The notes under the pieces: generated by a model | What the model saw: only the letters and a program-made list of their open reading frames with translations | What the model was told of the DNA's origin: nothing | The model's database searches: none | Translations under genes and position numbers: made by a program | Shown here: in pieces, positions 1 to 12,195 of the stretch | How positions within the stretch are numbered: position 1 is the first letter of the stretch | Layout: every line of letters begins with the position of its first letter | NCBI RefSeq assembly: GCF_910594005.1 | Contig: NC_057829.1 | Span: 59,317,001 to 59,381,000 of the forward strand | Reading direction: 5' to 3' | DNA: 64,000 nucleotides | Source of the DNA: Cervus elaphus | Lineage: Eukaryota; Chordata; Mammalia; Artiodactyla; Cervidae

Positions 1-1743
1 TCGTGTCCAACTGTTTGGGACCCCCATGGACTGCAGCACGACAGGCCTCCCTGTCCATCATCAACTCCCGGAGCTCACCCAATGTCATGTCCATTGAGTT
101 TGTGATGCCATCCAACCATCTCATCCTCTGCAGTCCCCTTCTCCTCCTGCCCTCAATCTTTCCCAGCATCAGGGTGTTTTCAAATGAGTCAGCTGTTCGC
201 ATCAGTTGGCCAAATTATTGGAGTTTCAGCTTCACCATCAGTCCTTCCAATGAATATTCAGGACTGATCTCCTTTAGGATGGACTGGTTGGATCTCCTTG
301 CAGTCCAAGGGACTCTCAAGAATCTTCTTCAACACCACTGTTCAAAAGCATTAATTCTTCTATGCTCAGCTTTCCTTATAGTTCAACTCACACCCATACA
401 TGACTACTGGAAAAACCATAGCCTTGACTAGATGGACCTTTGTTGGTAAAGTAATGTCTCTGCTTTTTAATATGATGTCTAGGTTGGTCATAACTTTCCT
501 GCCAAGAAGTAAGCGTCTTTTAACTTCATGGCTGCAGTCAAGATCTGCAGTGATTTTGGAGGCCCCCCCCCCAAATAAAATCAGCCACTGTTCCCACTTT
601 TTCCTCATCTATTTGCCATGAAGTAATGGGACTGGATGCCATGATCTTAGTTTTCTGAATGTTGAGCTTTAAGCCAACTTTTCCACTTTCTTCTTTCACT
701 TACGTCAAGAGGCTCTTTAGTTCTTCTTCACTTTCTTCCATAAAGGTAGTGTCATCTGCATATCTGAGGTTATTTGTATTTTTCCCATCAATCTTGATTC
801 CAGCTTGTGCTTCATACAGCCCAGCGTTTCTCATGATGTACTCTGCATTTAAGTTAAGTATGCAGGGTGAGAATATACAGCCTTGACGTACTCCTTTTCC
901 TATTTGGAACCAGTCTGTTTTTTCATGTCCAGTTGTAACTGTTGCTTCCTGACCTGCATATAGGTTTCTCAAGAGGCAGGTCAGGTGGTCTGGTATTCCC
1001 ATCTCTTTCAGAATTTTCCACAGTTTATTGTGATCCACACAGTCAAGGGATTTAGCATAGTCAACAAAGCAGAAATAGATGTCTTTCTGGAACTCTCTTG
1101 CTTTTTTGATGATCCAGCAGATGTTGGCAATTTGATCTCTGGTTTCTCTGCCTTTTCTAAAACCAGCTTGAACATCTGGAAGTTCACGGTTCACATATTG
1201 CTGAAGTCTGGCTTGGAGAATTTTGAGCATTACTTTACTGGCGTATGAGAAGAGTACAATTGTATGGTAGTTTGAGCATTCTTTGGCATTTCCTTTCTTT
1301 GGGATTGGAATGAAAACTGACCTTTTCCAGTCCTGTGGCCACTGCTGAGTTTTCCAAATTTGCTGACATATTGAGTCAGCACTTTCAAAGCATCATCTTT
1401 TAGGATTTGAAATAGCTCAACTGGAATTCCATCACCTCCACTAACTTTGTTCATAGTGATGCTTCCTAAGGCCCATTTGACTTCACATTCCAGGATATCT
1501 GTCTTTAGGTGAGTGATCACACCATCGTGATTATTTGGGTCGTGAAGATCTTTTCTGTACAGTTCTGTGTATTCTTGCCACCTCTTCTTAATATCTTCTG
1601 CTTCTGCTAGGTCCATACCATTTCTGTCCTTTATTGAGCCCATCTTTGCATGAAATGTTCCCTTGGTATCTCTGATTTTCTTGAAGAGCTCTCTAGTCTT
1701 TCCCATTCTATTGCTTTCCTCTTTTTTTTTGCATTGTTCACTG
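1..1743 (-). mobile_element. BovB (RTE) LINE, 3' part, antisense
   Basis: The minus strand reads the reverse-transcriptase and C-terminal part of BovB ORF2, e.g. QAGFRKGRETRDQIANICW and the catalytic block YADDTTFMEESEEEL, in broken frames. The extreme 3' end is cut by the window edge, and the 5' side is truncated near 1743. Confidence 0.92.
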
Positions 1744-1814
1744 TCTCTTAGGTTCGGTTAATTTGTTCTGCTAATTTGTTTTGTAATTTGTTCTGCTAAT
1801 ATGTGTCTTAGGTT
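1744..1814. repeat. Short imperfect repeats between BovB and L1
   Basis: TTCTGCTAAT and CTTAGGTTC occur twice each in this 70-base spacer. The last part matches the intact gene's intron 5 near 53000 and is the left flank of the L1 target site. Confidence 0.5.
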
Positions 1815-1884
1815 CTGTTAATCTTTCTTTTTTTTTAAATATAAGTTTATTTATTTTAATTGGAGGCTCATTACTTTAGAATAT

Positions 1885-4800
1885 TGTAGTGCCCAGCAAT
1901 GGGATTGCTGGGCCATATGGCAGTTCTATTTCCATGTTTTTAAAGAATCTCCACACTGTTCTCGATAGTGGCTCTACTAGTTTGCATTCCCACCAACAGT
2001 GTAAGAGGGTTCCCTTTCCTCCACACCCTCTCCAGCATTTATTGCTTGTAGACTTTTGGATAGCAGCCATTCTGACTGGCGTGTAGTGGCACCTCATTGT
2101 GGTTTTGATTTGCATTTCTCTGATAATGAGTGATGTTGAGCATCTTTCCATGTGTTTGTTAGCCATCTGTATGTCTTCTTTGGAGAAATGTCTGTCTAGT
2201 TCTTTGGCCCACTCTTTGATTGGGTTGTTTATTTTTCTGGAATTGAGCTGCAGGAGTTGCTTGTATATTTTTGAGATTAATTCTTTGTCCGTTGCTTCGT
2301 TTGCTTTTATTTTCTCCCATTCTGAAGGCTGTCTTTTCACCTTGCTTATAGTTTCCTTTGTTGTGCAAAAGCTTTTAAGTTTCATTAGGTCCCATTTGTT
2401 TATTTTTGCTTTTATTTTCTATACACTGGGAGGTGGGTCATAGAGGATCCTGCTGTGATTTATGTCAGAGTGTGTTTTGCCTCTGTTTTCCTCTAGGAGT
2501 TTTATAGTTTCTGGTCCTACATTTAGATCTTTAATCCATTTTGAGTTTATTTTTGTGTGTGGTGTTAGAAAGTGTTGTAGTTTCATTCTTTTACAAGTGG
2601 TTGACCAGTTTTTTTTCAGCACCACTTGTTAAAGAGTGTGTCTTTTCTCCATTGTATATTTCTGCCTCCTCTGTTGAAGATACAGTGTCCATAGGTGGTG
2701 ATTTATCTCTGGGCCCTCTATTTTGTTCTATTGATCTATATTTCTGTCCTTGTGCCAGTACCATACTGTCTTGATGACTGTGGCTTTGTAGTAGAGACTG
2801 AAGTCAGGCAGGTTGATTCCTCCAGTTCCATTCTTCTTTCTCAAGATGCTTTGGCTATTCGAGGTTTTTTGTATATCCATACAAATTGTGAAATTATTTG
2901 TTCTAGTTCTGTGAAAAATACCGATGGTAGCTTGATAGGGATTTTATTGAATCTATAGATTGCTTTGGGTAGTCTACTCATTTTCACTATATTGATTCTT
3001 CTGCTCCATGAACATTGCTCCATCTGTTTGTGTCCTCTTTGATTTCTTTCATCAGTGTTTTATAGTTTTCTATATATAGGTCTTTTGTTTCTTTAGGTAA
3101 ATGTATTCCTAAATATTTATTCTTTTTTTTGCAATGGTGAATGGAACTGTTGACTCAATTTCTCTTTCTGTTTTCTCATTGTTAGTGTATAGGAATGCAA
3201 GGGATTTCTGTGTGTTAATTTTATATCCTGCAACTTTACTATATTCATTGATTAGCTCTAGTAATTTTCTAGAAGAGTCTTTAGGGTTTTCTATATCAAG
3301 GATCATGTCATCTGCAAACAGCGAGAGTTTTACTTCTTCTGCAATCTGGATTCCTTTTATTTCTTTTTCTGCTCTGATTGCTGTGGCCCAAACTTCCAAC
3401 ACTATGTTGAATAGTAGTGGTGAGAGTGGGCACCCTCGTCTTGTTCCTGACTTTAGGGAAATGCTTTCAATTTTTCAGCATCGAGGATAATGTTTGCTGT
3501 GCCTTTGTCATATATAGCTTTTATTCTGTTGAGGTATGTTCTTTCTATTCCTGCTTTAAGGAGAGTTTTTTTTTTTTTATCATAAATGAATGTTGAATTT
3601 TGTCAGAGGCTTTCTCTGCATCTATTGAGATAATCATATGGTTTTTATCTTTCAATTTGTTAATGTGGTGTATTCATTGATTGATTTGCAGATATTGAAG
3701 AATCTTTGTATCCCTGGGATAAATCCCACTTGGTCATGTTGTATGATCTTTTTAATATGTTGTTGGATTCTGTTTGCTAGAATTTTGTTAAGGATTTTTG
3801 CACGTATGTTCATCAGTGATATTGGCCTGTAGTTTTCTTTTCCTGTGGCATCTTTGTCAGGTTTTGGAATTAGGGTGATGGTGGCCTCATAGAATGAGTT
3901 TAGAAATTTACCTTCTTCTGCAATTTTCTGGAAGAGTTTGATTAGGATAGGTATTAGCTCTTCTCTAAATCTTTGGTAGAATTCAGCTGTGAAGCCATCT
4001 GGTCCTGGGCTTTTGTTTGCTGGAAGATTTCTGATAACAGTTTCAATTTCCATGCTTGTGGTGGGTCTGTTAAGATTTTCTATTTCTTCCTGGTTCAGTT
4101 TTGGAAAGTTGTACTTTCCTAAGAATTTGTCCATTTCTTCCAAGTTGTCCATTTTATTTGCACATAGTTGCTGAGAGTAGTCTCTTATGATCCTTTGTAT
4201 TTCAGTGTTAATGTTGTGATTTCTCCATTTTCATTTCTAATTTTGTTGACTTGATTCTTCTCCCTTTGTTTCTTGATGAGTCTGGCTAATGGTTTGTCAA
4301 TAGCTGCTTTTACCTTTGTTGATTTTTGCTATGGTCTCTTTTGTTTCTTTTGCATTTATTTCTGCCCTAATTTTTAAGATTTTTTTCCTTCTACTAACCC
4401 TGAGGTTCTTCATTTCTTCCTTTTCTGGTTGCTTTAGGTGTAGAATTAGGTTATTTATTTAACTTTTCTCTAGTCTTGAGGTAAGCCTGTATTGCTCTGA
4501 AGCTTCCCCTTAGTACTGCATTTAGAGCGTCCCATAGGTTTTGGGTTGTTGTGTTTTCATTTTCATTGCATATTTTCTATGCAATGCATATTTTCATTTC
4601 TTTTTTGATTTCTTCTGTGATTTGTTGGTTATTCAGCAGTGTGTTGTTCAGTCTCCATAGGTTGGAATTTCTAATAGTTTTTCTCTTGTAATTGACATCT
4701 AATCTTACTGCATTGTGGTTAGAAAAGATACTTGTTATGATTTCAATTTTTTTGAATTTGCCAAGGCTAGATTTATGGCCCAGGATGTGATCTATCCTGG

Positions 4801-6004
4801 AGAAGGTTCCATGTGCACTTGAGAAAAAGGTGAAATTCAATGTTTTGAGGTGAAATGTCCTATAGATATCAATTAGGTCTAACTGGTCTATTGTATCATT
4901 TAAAGTTTGTGTTTTCTTGTTAATTTTCTGTTTATTTCTATCCATAGGTGTGAGTGGGGTATTAAAGTCTCCCACTATTGTTGTGTTATTGTTAATTTTC
5001 CCTTTCATTTCATATTGTTAATTTTCCCTTTCCCTTTCCCTTTCATACTTGTTAGCATTTGCCTTACATATTGCGGTGCTCCTATGCTGGGTACATATAT
5101 ATTTATAATTGTTATATCTTCCTCTTGGATTGGTCCTTTGATCATTATTTAGTTCCCTACTTTGTCTCTTTTCATGGCCTTTATTTCAAAGTCTATTCTA
5201 TCTAATATGAGTATTGCCACTCCTGTTTTCTTTTGGTCTCCATTTGCGTGGAATATCTTTTTTTCCAGCCCTTCACTTTCAGCCTGTATGTGTCTCTTGT
5301 TTTGAGGTGAGTCTCTTGTCAGTTCAGTTCAGTTCAGTAGCTCAGTTATGTCCAACTCTTTGTGCCCCCATGAATTGCAGCACGCCAGGCCTCCCTGTCC
5401 ATCACCAACTCCCGGAGTTTACTCAAACTCATGTCCATTGAGTCAGTGATGTTATCCAGCCATCTCATCCTCTGTCGCCCCCTTCTCCTCCTGTCCCCAT
5501 TCCCTCCAAGCATCAGGGTCTTTTCCAATGAGTCAACTCTTCGCATGAGGTGGCCAAAGTACTGGAGTTTCAGTTTCAACATCGGTCCTTCCAATGAACA
5601 CCCAGGACTGATCTCCTTTAAGATGGACTGGTTGGATCTCCTTGCAGTCCAAGGGACTTTCAAGAGTCTTCTCCAACACCACAGTTCAAAAGCATCAATT
5701 TTTCGGTGCATAGCTTTCTCCACAGTCCAACTCTCACATCCATACATGACCACTGGAAAAACCATAGCCTTGACTAGACGGACCTTTGTCTGACAGAATG
5801 TGGCCCACTGGAGAAGGGAATGGCAAACCACTTCAGTATTCTTGCCTTGAGAACACCATGAACAGTATGAAAAAGGGTCTCTTGTAGACAACATATATAG
5901 GAGTCTTGTTTTTGTATCCATTCAGCCAGTCTTTGTCTTTTGATTGGGGCATTCAACCCATTTACATTTAAGGTAATTTTTGATAAGTATGACCCCATTG
6001 CCAT
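1885..6004 (-). pseudogene. L1 ORF2 remnant (endonuclease, reverse transcriptase)
   Basis: Starts at the ATG of MAMGSYLSKITLNVNGLNAP near 6004 (minus strand). Endonuclease block with VGDFNTPL near 4950, RT block GPDGFTAEFYQRF to HDQVGFIPG (about 3690-4020), and FADDM catalytic motif near 3310. The C-terminus stops at PAIPLLG, where an internal deletion joins it to the 3' tail. Several frameshifts and stops are present. Confidence 0.9.
5320..5876 (-). mobile_element. BovB insertion inside the L1, 5' part inverted
   Basis: A 9-base target duplication GTCTCTTGT flanks it (5311-5319, 5877-5885). 5320-5790 is the BovB 3' end in antisense (WTARRSNQSILKEISPGCS on the minus strand). 5791-5876 is a piece of the BovB 5' region in plus orientation. 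This arrangement is that of twin priming, with most of the element missing between the two parts. Confidence 0.85.
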
Positions 6005-6059
6005 TTACTTTGTTGTTTTGGGTTTGAATTTATACACCCTTTCTGTGTTTCCTGCCTAG

Positions 6060-7200
6060 AGAAGATCCTTTAGCGTTTGTTGAAGAGCTGTTTTGGTGGT
6101 GCTGAATTCTCTCAGCTTTTGCTTGTCTGTAAAGCTTTTAATTTCTCCTTCATACTTGAATAAGATCCTTTCTGGGTACAGTAATCTGGGTTGTAGGCTT
6201 TTCTCTTTCATCACTTTAAGTATGTCCTGCCATTGCCTTTTGGCCTGAAGAGTTTCTATTGACAGATCAGCTGTTATCCTTATGGGAATCCCCTTGTGTG
6301 TTATTTGTTGTTTTCCCTTGCTGCTTTTAATATATTTGTTTTTTGTGTTTGATCTTTGTTAATTTGATTAATATGTGTCTTGGGGTTTTTGCCTTGGGTT
6401 TATCCTATTTGGGACTCTCTGGGTTTCTTGGATTTGGGGGCTATTTCCTTCCCCATTTTAGGGAAGTTTTCAACTATTATCTCCTCAAGTGTTTTCTCAT
6501 GGCCTTTCTTTTTGTCTTCTTCTTCTGGGACTCCTATGACTCAAATGTTGGGGCGTTGAACATTGTCTCAGAGGTCTCTGAGGTTGGCTTCATTTACTTC
6601 AATTTTTTTTCCTCTGTGTTTCCTTTATTTCTACCATTCTGTCTTCCATCTCACTTATCCTATCTTCTGCCTCCGTTATTCCACCAGAGTATTGGTTCCC
6701 CCCAGAGTATTTTTGATCTCATTTATTGCAGTATTCATTATATATTGACTCTTTTTTATTTCTTCTAGGTCCTTGTTAAACATTTCTTGCGTTTTCTCAG
6801 TCCTTGTCTCCAGGCTATTTATCTGTAACTCCATTTTGTTTTCAAGATTTTGGATCAGTTTCACTATCATTATTCTGAATTCTTTAGCAGGTAGATTCCC
6901 TATCTCCCTCTTTTGTTTGTTTTGGTGGGCATTTATCCTGTTCTTTTACATGCTGAGTATTTCTCTGCCTTTTCATCTTGTTCATATTGCTGTGTTTGGG
7001 GTGGCTTTTCCGTATTCTGGCAGTCTGTGGTTCCTCTTTATTGTGGAGGTTCCTCGCTGTGGGTGGGATTGGATGGGTGGCTTGTCAAGGTTTCCTGGTT
7101 AGAGAAGCTTGTATCAGTGTTCTGGTGGGTGGAGCTGGAGCTCTTCTCTCTGGAATGCAATGAAGTGTCCAGTAGTGAGTTTTGAGATGTCTTTGGGTTT
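6060..7200 (-). pseudogene. L1 ORF1 remnant
   Basis: Minus-strand frames show the coiled-coil part (KLIQNLENKMELQINSLETR, near 6870-6800) and, close to the C-terminus, FTDKQKLREFSTTK at about 6060-6130, typical of the L1 ORF1 RNA-binding protein. Frames are interrupted. Confidence 0.8.
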
Positions 7201-8078
7201 GATGTGACTTTGGGCAGCCTGTATATTGAAGCTCAGGGCTATGTTCCTGTGTTGCTGGAGAACTTGCATGGTGTGTCTTGCTCTGGAACTTCTTGGCTCT
7301 TGGATGGTGGTTGGTTTCAGTGTAGGTATGGAGGCTTTTGATGAGCTCTTATCGAATGTTCTCTGTAGTCAGGAGTTCTCTGGTGTTCTCAGGTTTTGGA
7401 CTTAAGCCTCCTGCCTCTGGGTTTCAGTCTTATTCTTACAATAGCCTCAAGACTTCTCCATCTATACAGCACCAATGATAAAACATCTAGTTTAATGATG
7501 AAAAGTTTCTCCACAGTGAGGGACACCCGGAGAGGTTCACAGAGTTACATGGAGAAGAAAAGAGGGAGGAGGGAAATAGAGGTGACCAGGAGGAGAAGAG
7601 GGGAAATCAAAAGTGGATAGAGCAAGTTAGCCAATGATCACTTCCCTATGTGCTCTCCACAGTCTGGACCCCTCTGAGATGTTCATGGTGTTACACAGAG
7701 AAGAGACCAGGAGGGAAGGAGACAGAGGTGGACAGTAGGAGAAAATAGGGAATCAAGAGGAGAGAGACAGATCCAGCTAGTAATCAGTTCCCTAAGTATT
7801 CTCCACAGCCCAGAACACACAAAGAGATTCACAGAGTTGGACAGAGAAGAGAAGTGGAAGGGAGAGATAGAGGTGACCTGGTGGAGAAAAAGGAGAGTCA
7901 AAAGGGGGAGAGAGCAATCAAGCCAGTAATCTCACTCCAAAGTGAAAATGGATACTGAAGATTGGGTTCTTAAAGGTACAAAATTGATAACAAATACTGA
8001 AAAGCAAAGATTAAAAATCTAGAGTAGAGGTTATATTCTCAAAAATACAATATTAAAAAAAAACAAAACAAAGTCAGA

Positions 8079-8082
<4 letters not shown>

Positions 8083-8132
<50 letters not shown>
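8083..8132. repeat. (TA)n microsatellite
   Basis: About 25 perfect TA units in the L1 5' region. Confidence 0.95.
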
Positions 8133-8135
<3 letters not shown>

Positions 8136-9190
8136 GTTTTCTTTAAAAATATTTTTTTGGGGGGTGCAGGGTAATAGTATGTTATAAAAATGAAAATTAA
8201 AGGAGTAATAGAGGACTTAAAAAATTTTTAACTTAAAAAATGATAATAGTAAAAGTATATCTAGGAATTTCTCTGGAGCTGTTGAGGGCAGTGTGGGGTC
8301 AGTTCATTTTCAGATAGTTCCTTGATCCGGCTTATACTTCTTCTAAAGATCTATAGGCCCCTTCCTATGTAGTCAGTGTACAGGGTTTTAATCTGTTGCA
8401 CCTGTCACTTCCAAAGCAGTTCCCTCTGTTTATTTTAGCTTCTTCTGTTTGTTGGTCTCTTCAGTGTCTAATTTCCGCCCTGACACAAGGGGGCGATGGT
8501 GGTCACTTTTTAAGGCCACGTGTTCATTCGTGCTGTGGGGAGGGAGGAACACTGCAAACAAATATCACTGACGTGTGTGGGGAGCGCTCGCAGTGTTTCA
8601 GCCACACTGGGTTTGCCCCCGGTTCCCGGCGTGTGTGCTTTCATGGTCTACACTTCTCAGGCTCTAGGTTGCTCTGCTGGGAACTGTGTGAGGCAGGCCC
8701 TGGGTTGCCGGCACTTCCCAGGTTTAAGTTGCTCAGGTTCAGGTTCTCGGTACGCCACAAAGGCCCAGACTCAGTTGGGCCTGCGTTTTGTGCCTTTCTC
8801 AGGTCCAAGCAGCTCAGGTGACCAGATGCATGGCAAGCGCAGTCACCCCCAGGTGTGGTGTGCATCTTATTGCCTCCCTTGTCCCAACCGCTTTGTTTTT
8901 GTGGATGTACATAGGGCACGCCTTTTCAGGTATGCCGTGTGTCTCTTCTGGGGGGCTGATCTCTGGCTACGACCCTCCTGGTGGATGTCAGCCATCCAGA
9001 ATCCCGAGAAGTCTTGGCTAGCAAGGAAGCCTGCTTGCAGTTTGGTAGAGGATGCCTCTCTGGGGCCGCGATTGCCCCTTTCTGGCTCTGGCTGCCCCCG
9101 CCTGCCTGTCTCTGGTGAGGGATGGGCTGGTCTGCAGCCAGCTAGCTCTGCTCAGTCCTTTGTTCTGTGAGCGGACCTGGCATTGTCTTA

Positions 9191-9211
9191 GGTTAGAGCT
9201 TTTCGCTGAAT

Positions 9212-9246
<35 letters not shown>

Positions 9247-9307
9247 TAGAGCTTTTCGCTGAATAGTTCTCTCTCTCTCTCTCTCTCTCTTTTTTCTCTC
9301 TCTCTCT
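9191..9307. repeat. Duplicated unit with (TC)n tracts
   Basis: GGTTAGAGCTTTTCGCTGAA plus a TC run occurs twice in tandem (from 9191 and 9244), within the L1 5' region. Confidence 0.9.
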
Positions 9308-9865
9308 GGCTACCCCACAGTCGGGTTGCTATCTCAAGTTAGTTCCCTCAGATTGCCCTTGGGCCATTCAGGCCCGGTCCTTACCCTAAGCAATGCAGCC
9401 CACGCCTCCCTGTCCAGCCACCGCTTGCTAGTGGCGAATGCAAGCGTCTGGGCTGCTTCTCTACTGGGAGTTGTCATTAGGCACATGATCTGTGGATTTT
9501 ATTTATTTATTTATCCTCCAGGTTATGTTGCCCTCTGAGATTCAAAGACTCGCCACAGACCTGCCAGTGAGAGTGTTTCCTTGTGTTTGGAAACTTCACT
9601 CTTTTTTAAGTCTCCCTTCCCAGGATTGGTCTCCATCCCTATCTATTGTGCCTCTCTTTTTATCTTTTATATTTTGTCCTACCTCCTTTTGAAGACAATG
9701 GGCTGCCTTTCTAGGTGCCTGATGTCCTCTGCCAGCATTCAGTAGTTGTTTTGTGGAATTTGCTCAGCATTCAGATGTTCTTTTGATGAATTTGTGGGGG
9801 GAGAAACTGGTCTCCCTGTCCTATTCCTCTGCCATCTTAGGACTGCCCCCTGTTAATTTTTCTTT

Positions 9866-9994
9866 ATTCTTTTTTCTTCCTGATAGTCACAGGGGAAATT
9901 CCTGTACTCCTATCTCCATGTTTTCTATTGCTTTCTTGGGCTTCCTCCAGTCGGTTGTTGAAATTGTCTGGTAAGTTTTTAAAAATTTTAAGTG
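9866..9994 (+). other. Intron 5 remnant of the pseudogene copy
   Basis: Matches 53025-53155 in intron 5 of the intact gene (TTCTTCCTGATAGTCAC against TTCTTTCTGATAATCAC). It is isolated between two L1 insertions. Confidence 0.85.
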
Positions 9995-11282
9995 TTTTTT
10001 TTTTTTTTTAAATTTTTATTTATTTATTTTTTTGTCATACATTGATATGAATCAGCCATAGATTTACACGTATTCCCCATCCCGATCCCCCTTCCCACCT
10101 CCCTCTCCACCCGATTCCTCTGGGTCTTCCCAGTGCACCAGGCCCGAGCATTTATCCATGGACCTATGGACACCTTATCTTTGACAAAGGAGGAAAGGAC
10201 ATACAATGGAAAAAAGACAACCTCTTTAACAAGTGGTGCTGGGATAACTGGTCAACCACTTGTAAAAGAATGAAACTAGAACACTTTCTAACACCATACA
10301 CAAAAATAAACTCAAAATGGATTAAAGATCTAAATGTAAGACCAGAAACTATAAAACTCCTAGAGGAGAACATAGGCAAAACACTCTCCGACATAAATCA
10401 CAGCAAGATCCTCTATGACCCACCTCCCAGAATATTGGAAATAAAAGCAAAAATAAACAAATGGGACCTAATGAAACTTAAAAGCTTTTGCACTACAAAG
10501 GAAACTATAAGTAAGGTGAAAAGACAGCCCTCAGATTGGGAGAAAATAATAGCAAATGAAGAAACAGACAAAGGATTAATCTCAAAAATATACAAGCAAC
10601 TCCTGAAGCTCAATTCCAGAAAAATAAATGACCCAATCAAAAAATGGGCCAAAGAACTAAACAGACATTTCTCCAAAGAAGACATACAGATGGCTAACAA
10701 ACACATGAAAAGATGCTCAACATCACTCATTATTAGAGAAATGCAAATCAAAACCACAATGAGGTATCATTACACGCCAGTCAGGATGGCTGCTATGCAA
10801 AAGTCTACAAGCAATAAATGCTGGAGAGGGTGTGGAGAAAAGGGAACCCTCTTACACTGTTGGTGGGAATGCAAACTAGTACAGCCGCTATGGAAAACAG
10901 TGTGGAGATTTCTTACAAAACTGGAAATAGAACTGCCATATGACCCAGCAATCCCACTTCTGGGCATACACACTGAGGAAACCAGATCTGAAAGAGACAC
11001 GTGCACCCCAATGTTCATCGCAGCACTGTTTATAATAGCCAGGACATGGAAGCAACCTAGATGCCCATCAGCAGATGAATGGATAAGGAAGCTGTGGTAC
11101 ATATACACCATGGAATATTACTCAGCCGTTAAAAAGAATTCATTTGAATCAGTCCTAATGAGATGGATGAAACTGGAGCCCCTTATACGGAGTGAAGTAA
11201 GCCAGAAAGATAAAGAACATTACAGCATACTAACACATATATATGGAATTTAGAAAGAAGGTAACGATGCATGAGACAAGTG
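9995..11282 (-). mobile_element. Young L1 fragment with 5' inversion (twin priming)
   Basis: Left part (about 9995-10152): poly-T followed by the L1 3' untranslated region in antisense. Right part (about 10153-11282): the directly preceding L1 segment, ORF2 C-terminus, in plus orientation, ending ATGAGACAAGTG, which is where the left part begins. AAGTG plus a T run occurs at both ends (9990, 11278) as target duplication or microhomology. The intact gene has no insertion at the matching place (about 53155). Confidence 0.88.
10153..11253 (+). pseudogene. Open C-terminal ORF2 segment of the inverted L1 part
   Basis: The frame is open for 327 codons from 10270 to TAG at 11251. It includes the C-terminal Cys-rich stretch KCWRGCGEKGTLLHCWWEC, PAIPLLGIHTEE, and the tail KLWYIYTMEYYSAVKKN. 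There is no N-terminus or catalytic domain, so it is only a 5'-truncated retrotransposon copy; the long open frame suggests it is fairly recent. Confidence 0.85.
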
Positions 11283-11570
11283 TTTTTTTTTTTTAGTTAT
11301 AAATTTGTTTGTTTATTTTTATAATACCTTTCTCATTATTCCCCACTTGGTTATACAGTTTTCTGATGTTCTTTCATCCTTGTACATGGTTTTCTTCACC
11401 TGCTTGAGTATACTTAAGACATGTATCTCAAAGTTTTTACCTAGTAAGTCCAATATCTGGGTTTACTCAGGGAATGATTTCTGTCAACTTCTCTTTTCTT
11501 TTAGCCATTAGTGGTCCAAAGTTACCTGCTTTGTATATACCTTGTAATTTTGTAATTAAATCATTCCTAG
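11283..11570 (+). other. Intron 5 end before pseudo-exon 6
   Basis: Aligns with 53160-53430 in the intact gene. Both look like the antisense 5' part of an ancient L1 that reaches to within about 15-20 bases of the exon 6 acceptor. Confidence 0.7.
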
Positions 11571-11713
11571 GAAAAGTACAACCAACAATCGGAATGTCCA
11601 TTTGAAAACTTGACAACACCTAGTATCTGTTTTGGTTGGAGCTGAGACAGAGACAATGAGCACCCCACTGAGATATGGGCTCCTCCTCCTGCTAAAAGAC
11701 ACAGAGGTCACAG
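11571..11713 (+). pseudogene. Pseudo-exon 6 of the upstream CYP2C copy
   Basis: 143 bases against 142 in the intact gene. An extra base after the codons for ENL shifts the frame and makes TGA at the place of the I-helix Gly. In the ancestral frame the oxygen-binding motif would read AETET instead of AGTET. The shared Met codon after the Thr is present. Splice borders CCTAG and GTATGA survive. Confidence 0.92.
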
Positions 11714-12195
11714 GTATGATAACATGGTGGGTAGGGTGATTTCAGAAGACATTGGAAAGAGACTGGGAATGCTTTCCATCTATGACTCTTAGAGAATTAC
11801 TTAAATCTCTGTTTGAACAGCTTAATTTTTTCAAACTTAATGAAGAGATCCTTCATTAAATACTAATGGGACACCTTTGCATAATATGAGACGATGCCTG
11901 AGAGGATGAAGACCCTGTGGGCTGTAGCAAAATCAACACAGCAGCATCTGGATTTCATGTGTAGCATGAATTGACCTGGGGCTATATAATGGCTTTCTCA
12001 TGGAAATACTACTTTGCCTCCTCATTCTGAAAATGTATATATGTCAATCTCAATCTCCAAATTCATCTTACACCTCCCTTTCCCCCTTCTTAACCATACC
12101 TTTGTTCTTGATTTGTCTGTCTCTATTTCTGCTTTGCAAATAAGATCACCTACACCACTTTTCAAGATTCCACATATATGTGTTAATATATGATA

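Larger units (their letters stand above)
1831..9849 (-). mobile_element. Near full-length ruminant L1, antisense
   Basis: Runs on the minus strand from a 5' end at 9849 (rc of CTTAGGACTGCCCC) to a poly-A seen here as T at 1827-1836. Order: long GC-richer 5' untranslated region (7200-9849), ORF1, ORF2, short 3' tail. It is flanked by a 16-base target duplication, CTGTTAATYTTTCTTT, at 1815-1830 and 9850-9865. Frames are broken, a BovB is inserted at 5320-5876, and near 1890 the last ~100 ORF2 codons and most of the 3' untranslated region are missing. It cannot be active. Confidence 0.9.
7201..9849 (-). mobile_element. L1 5' untranslated / promoter region
   Basis: Belongs to the L1 at 1831-9849. 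It contains (TA)n at 8083-8132, a duplicated unit with (TC)n at 9191-9307, and a GC-richer block (8500-9150) with scattered CpG. Open frames here, such as 8520-9170 on the plus strand, have no recognisable protein features. Confidence 0.75.

Noticed and set aside
8520..9170. 216-codon open frame in GC-richer DNA, possible novel gene
   Set aside because: It lies in the 5' untranslated region of the antisense L1, reads against the element, and shows no domain or codon pattern of a gene.
10270..11253. 327-codon open frame, the longest in the window, as a possible host gene
   Set aside because: The protein is the C-terminus of L1 ORF2 and lies in the inverted part of a 5'-truncated L1.
1..11570. 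Search for exons 1-5 of the upstream CYP2C copy
   Set aside because: I found only BovB, L1 and short intron 5 remnants. The early exons must be outside the window or deleted.
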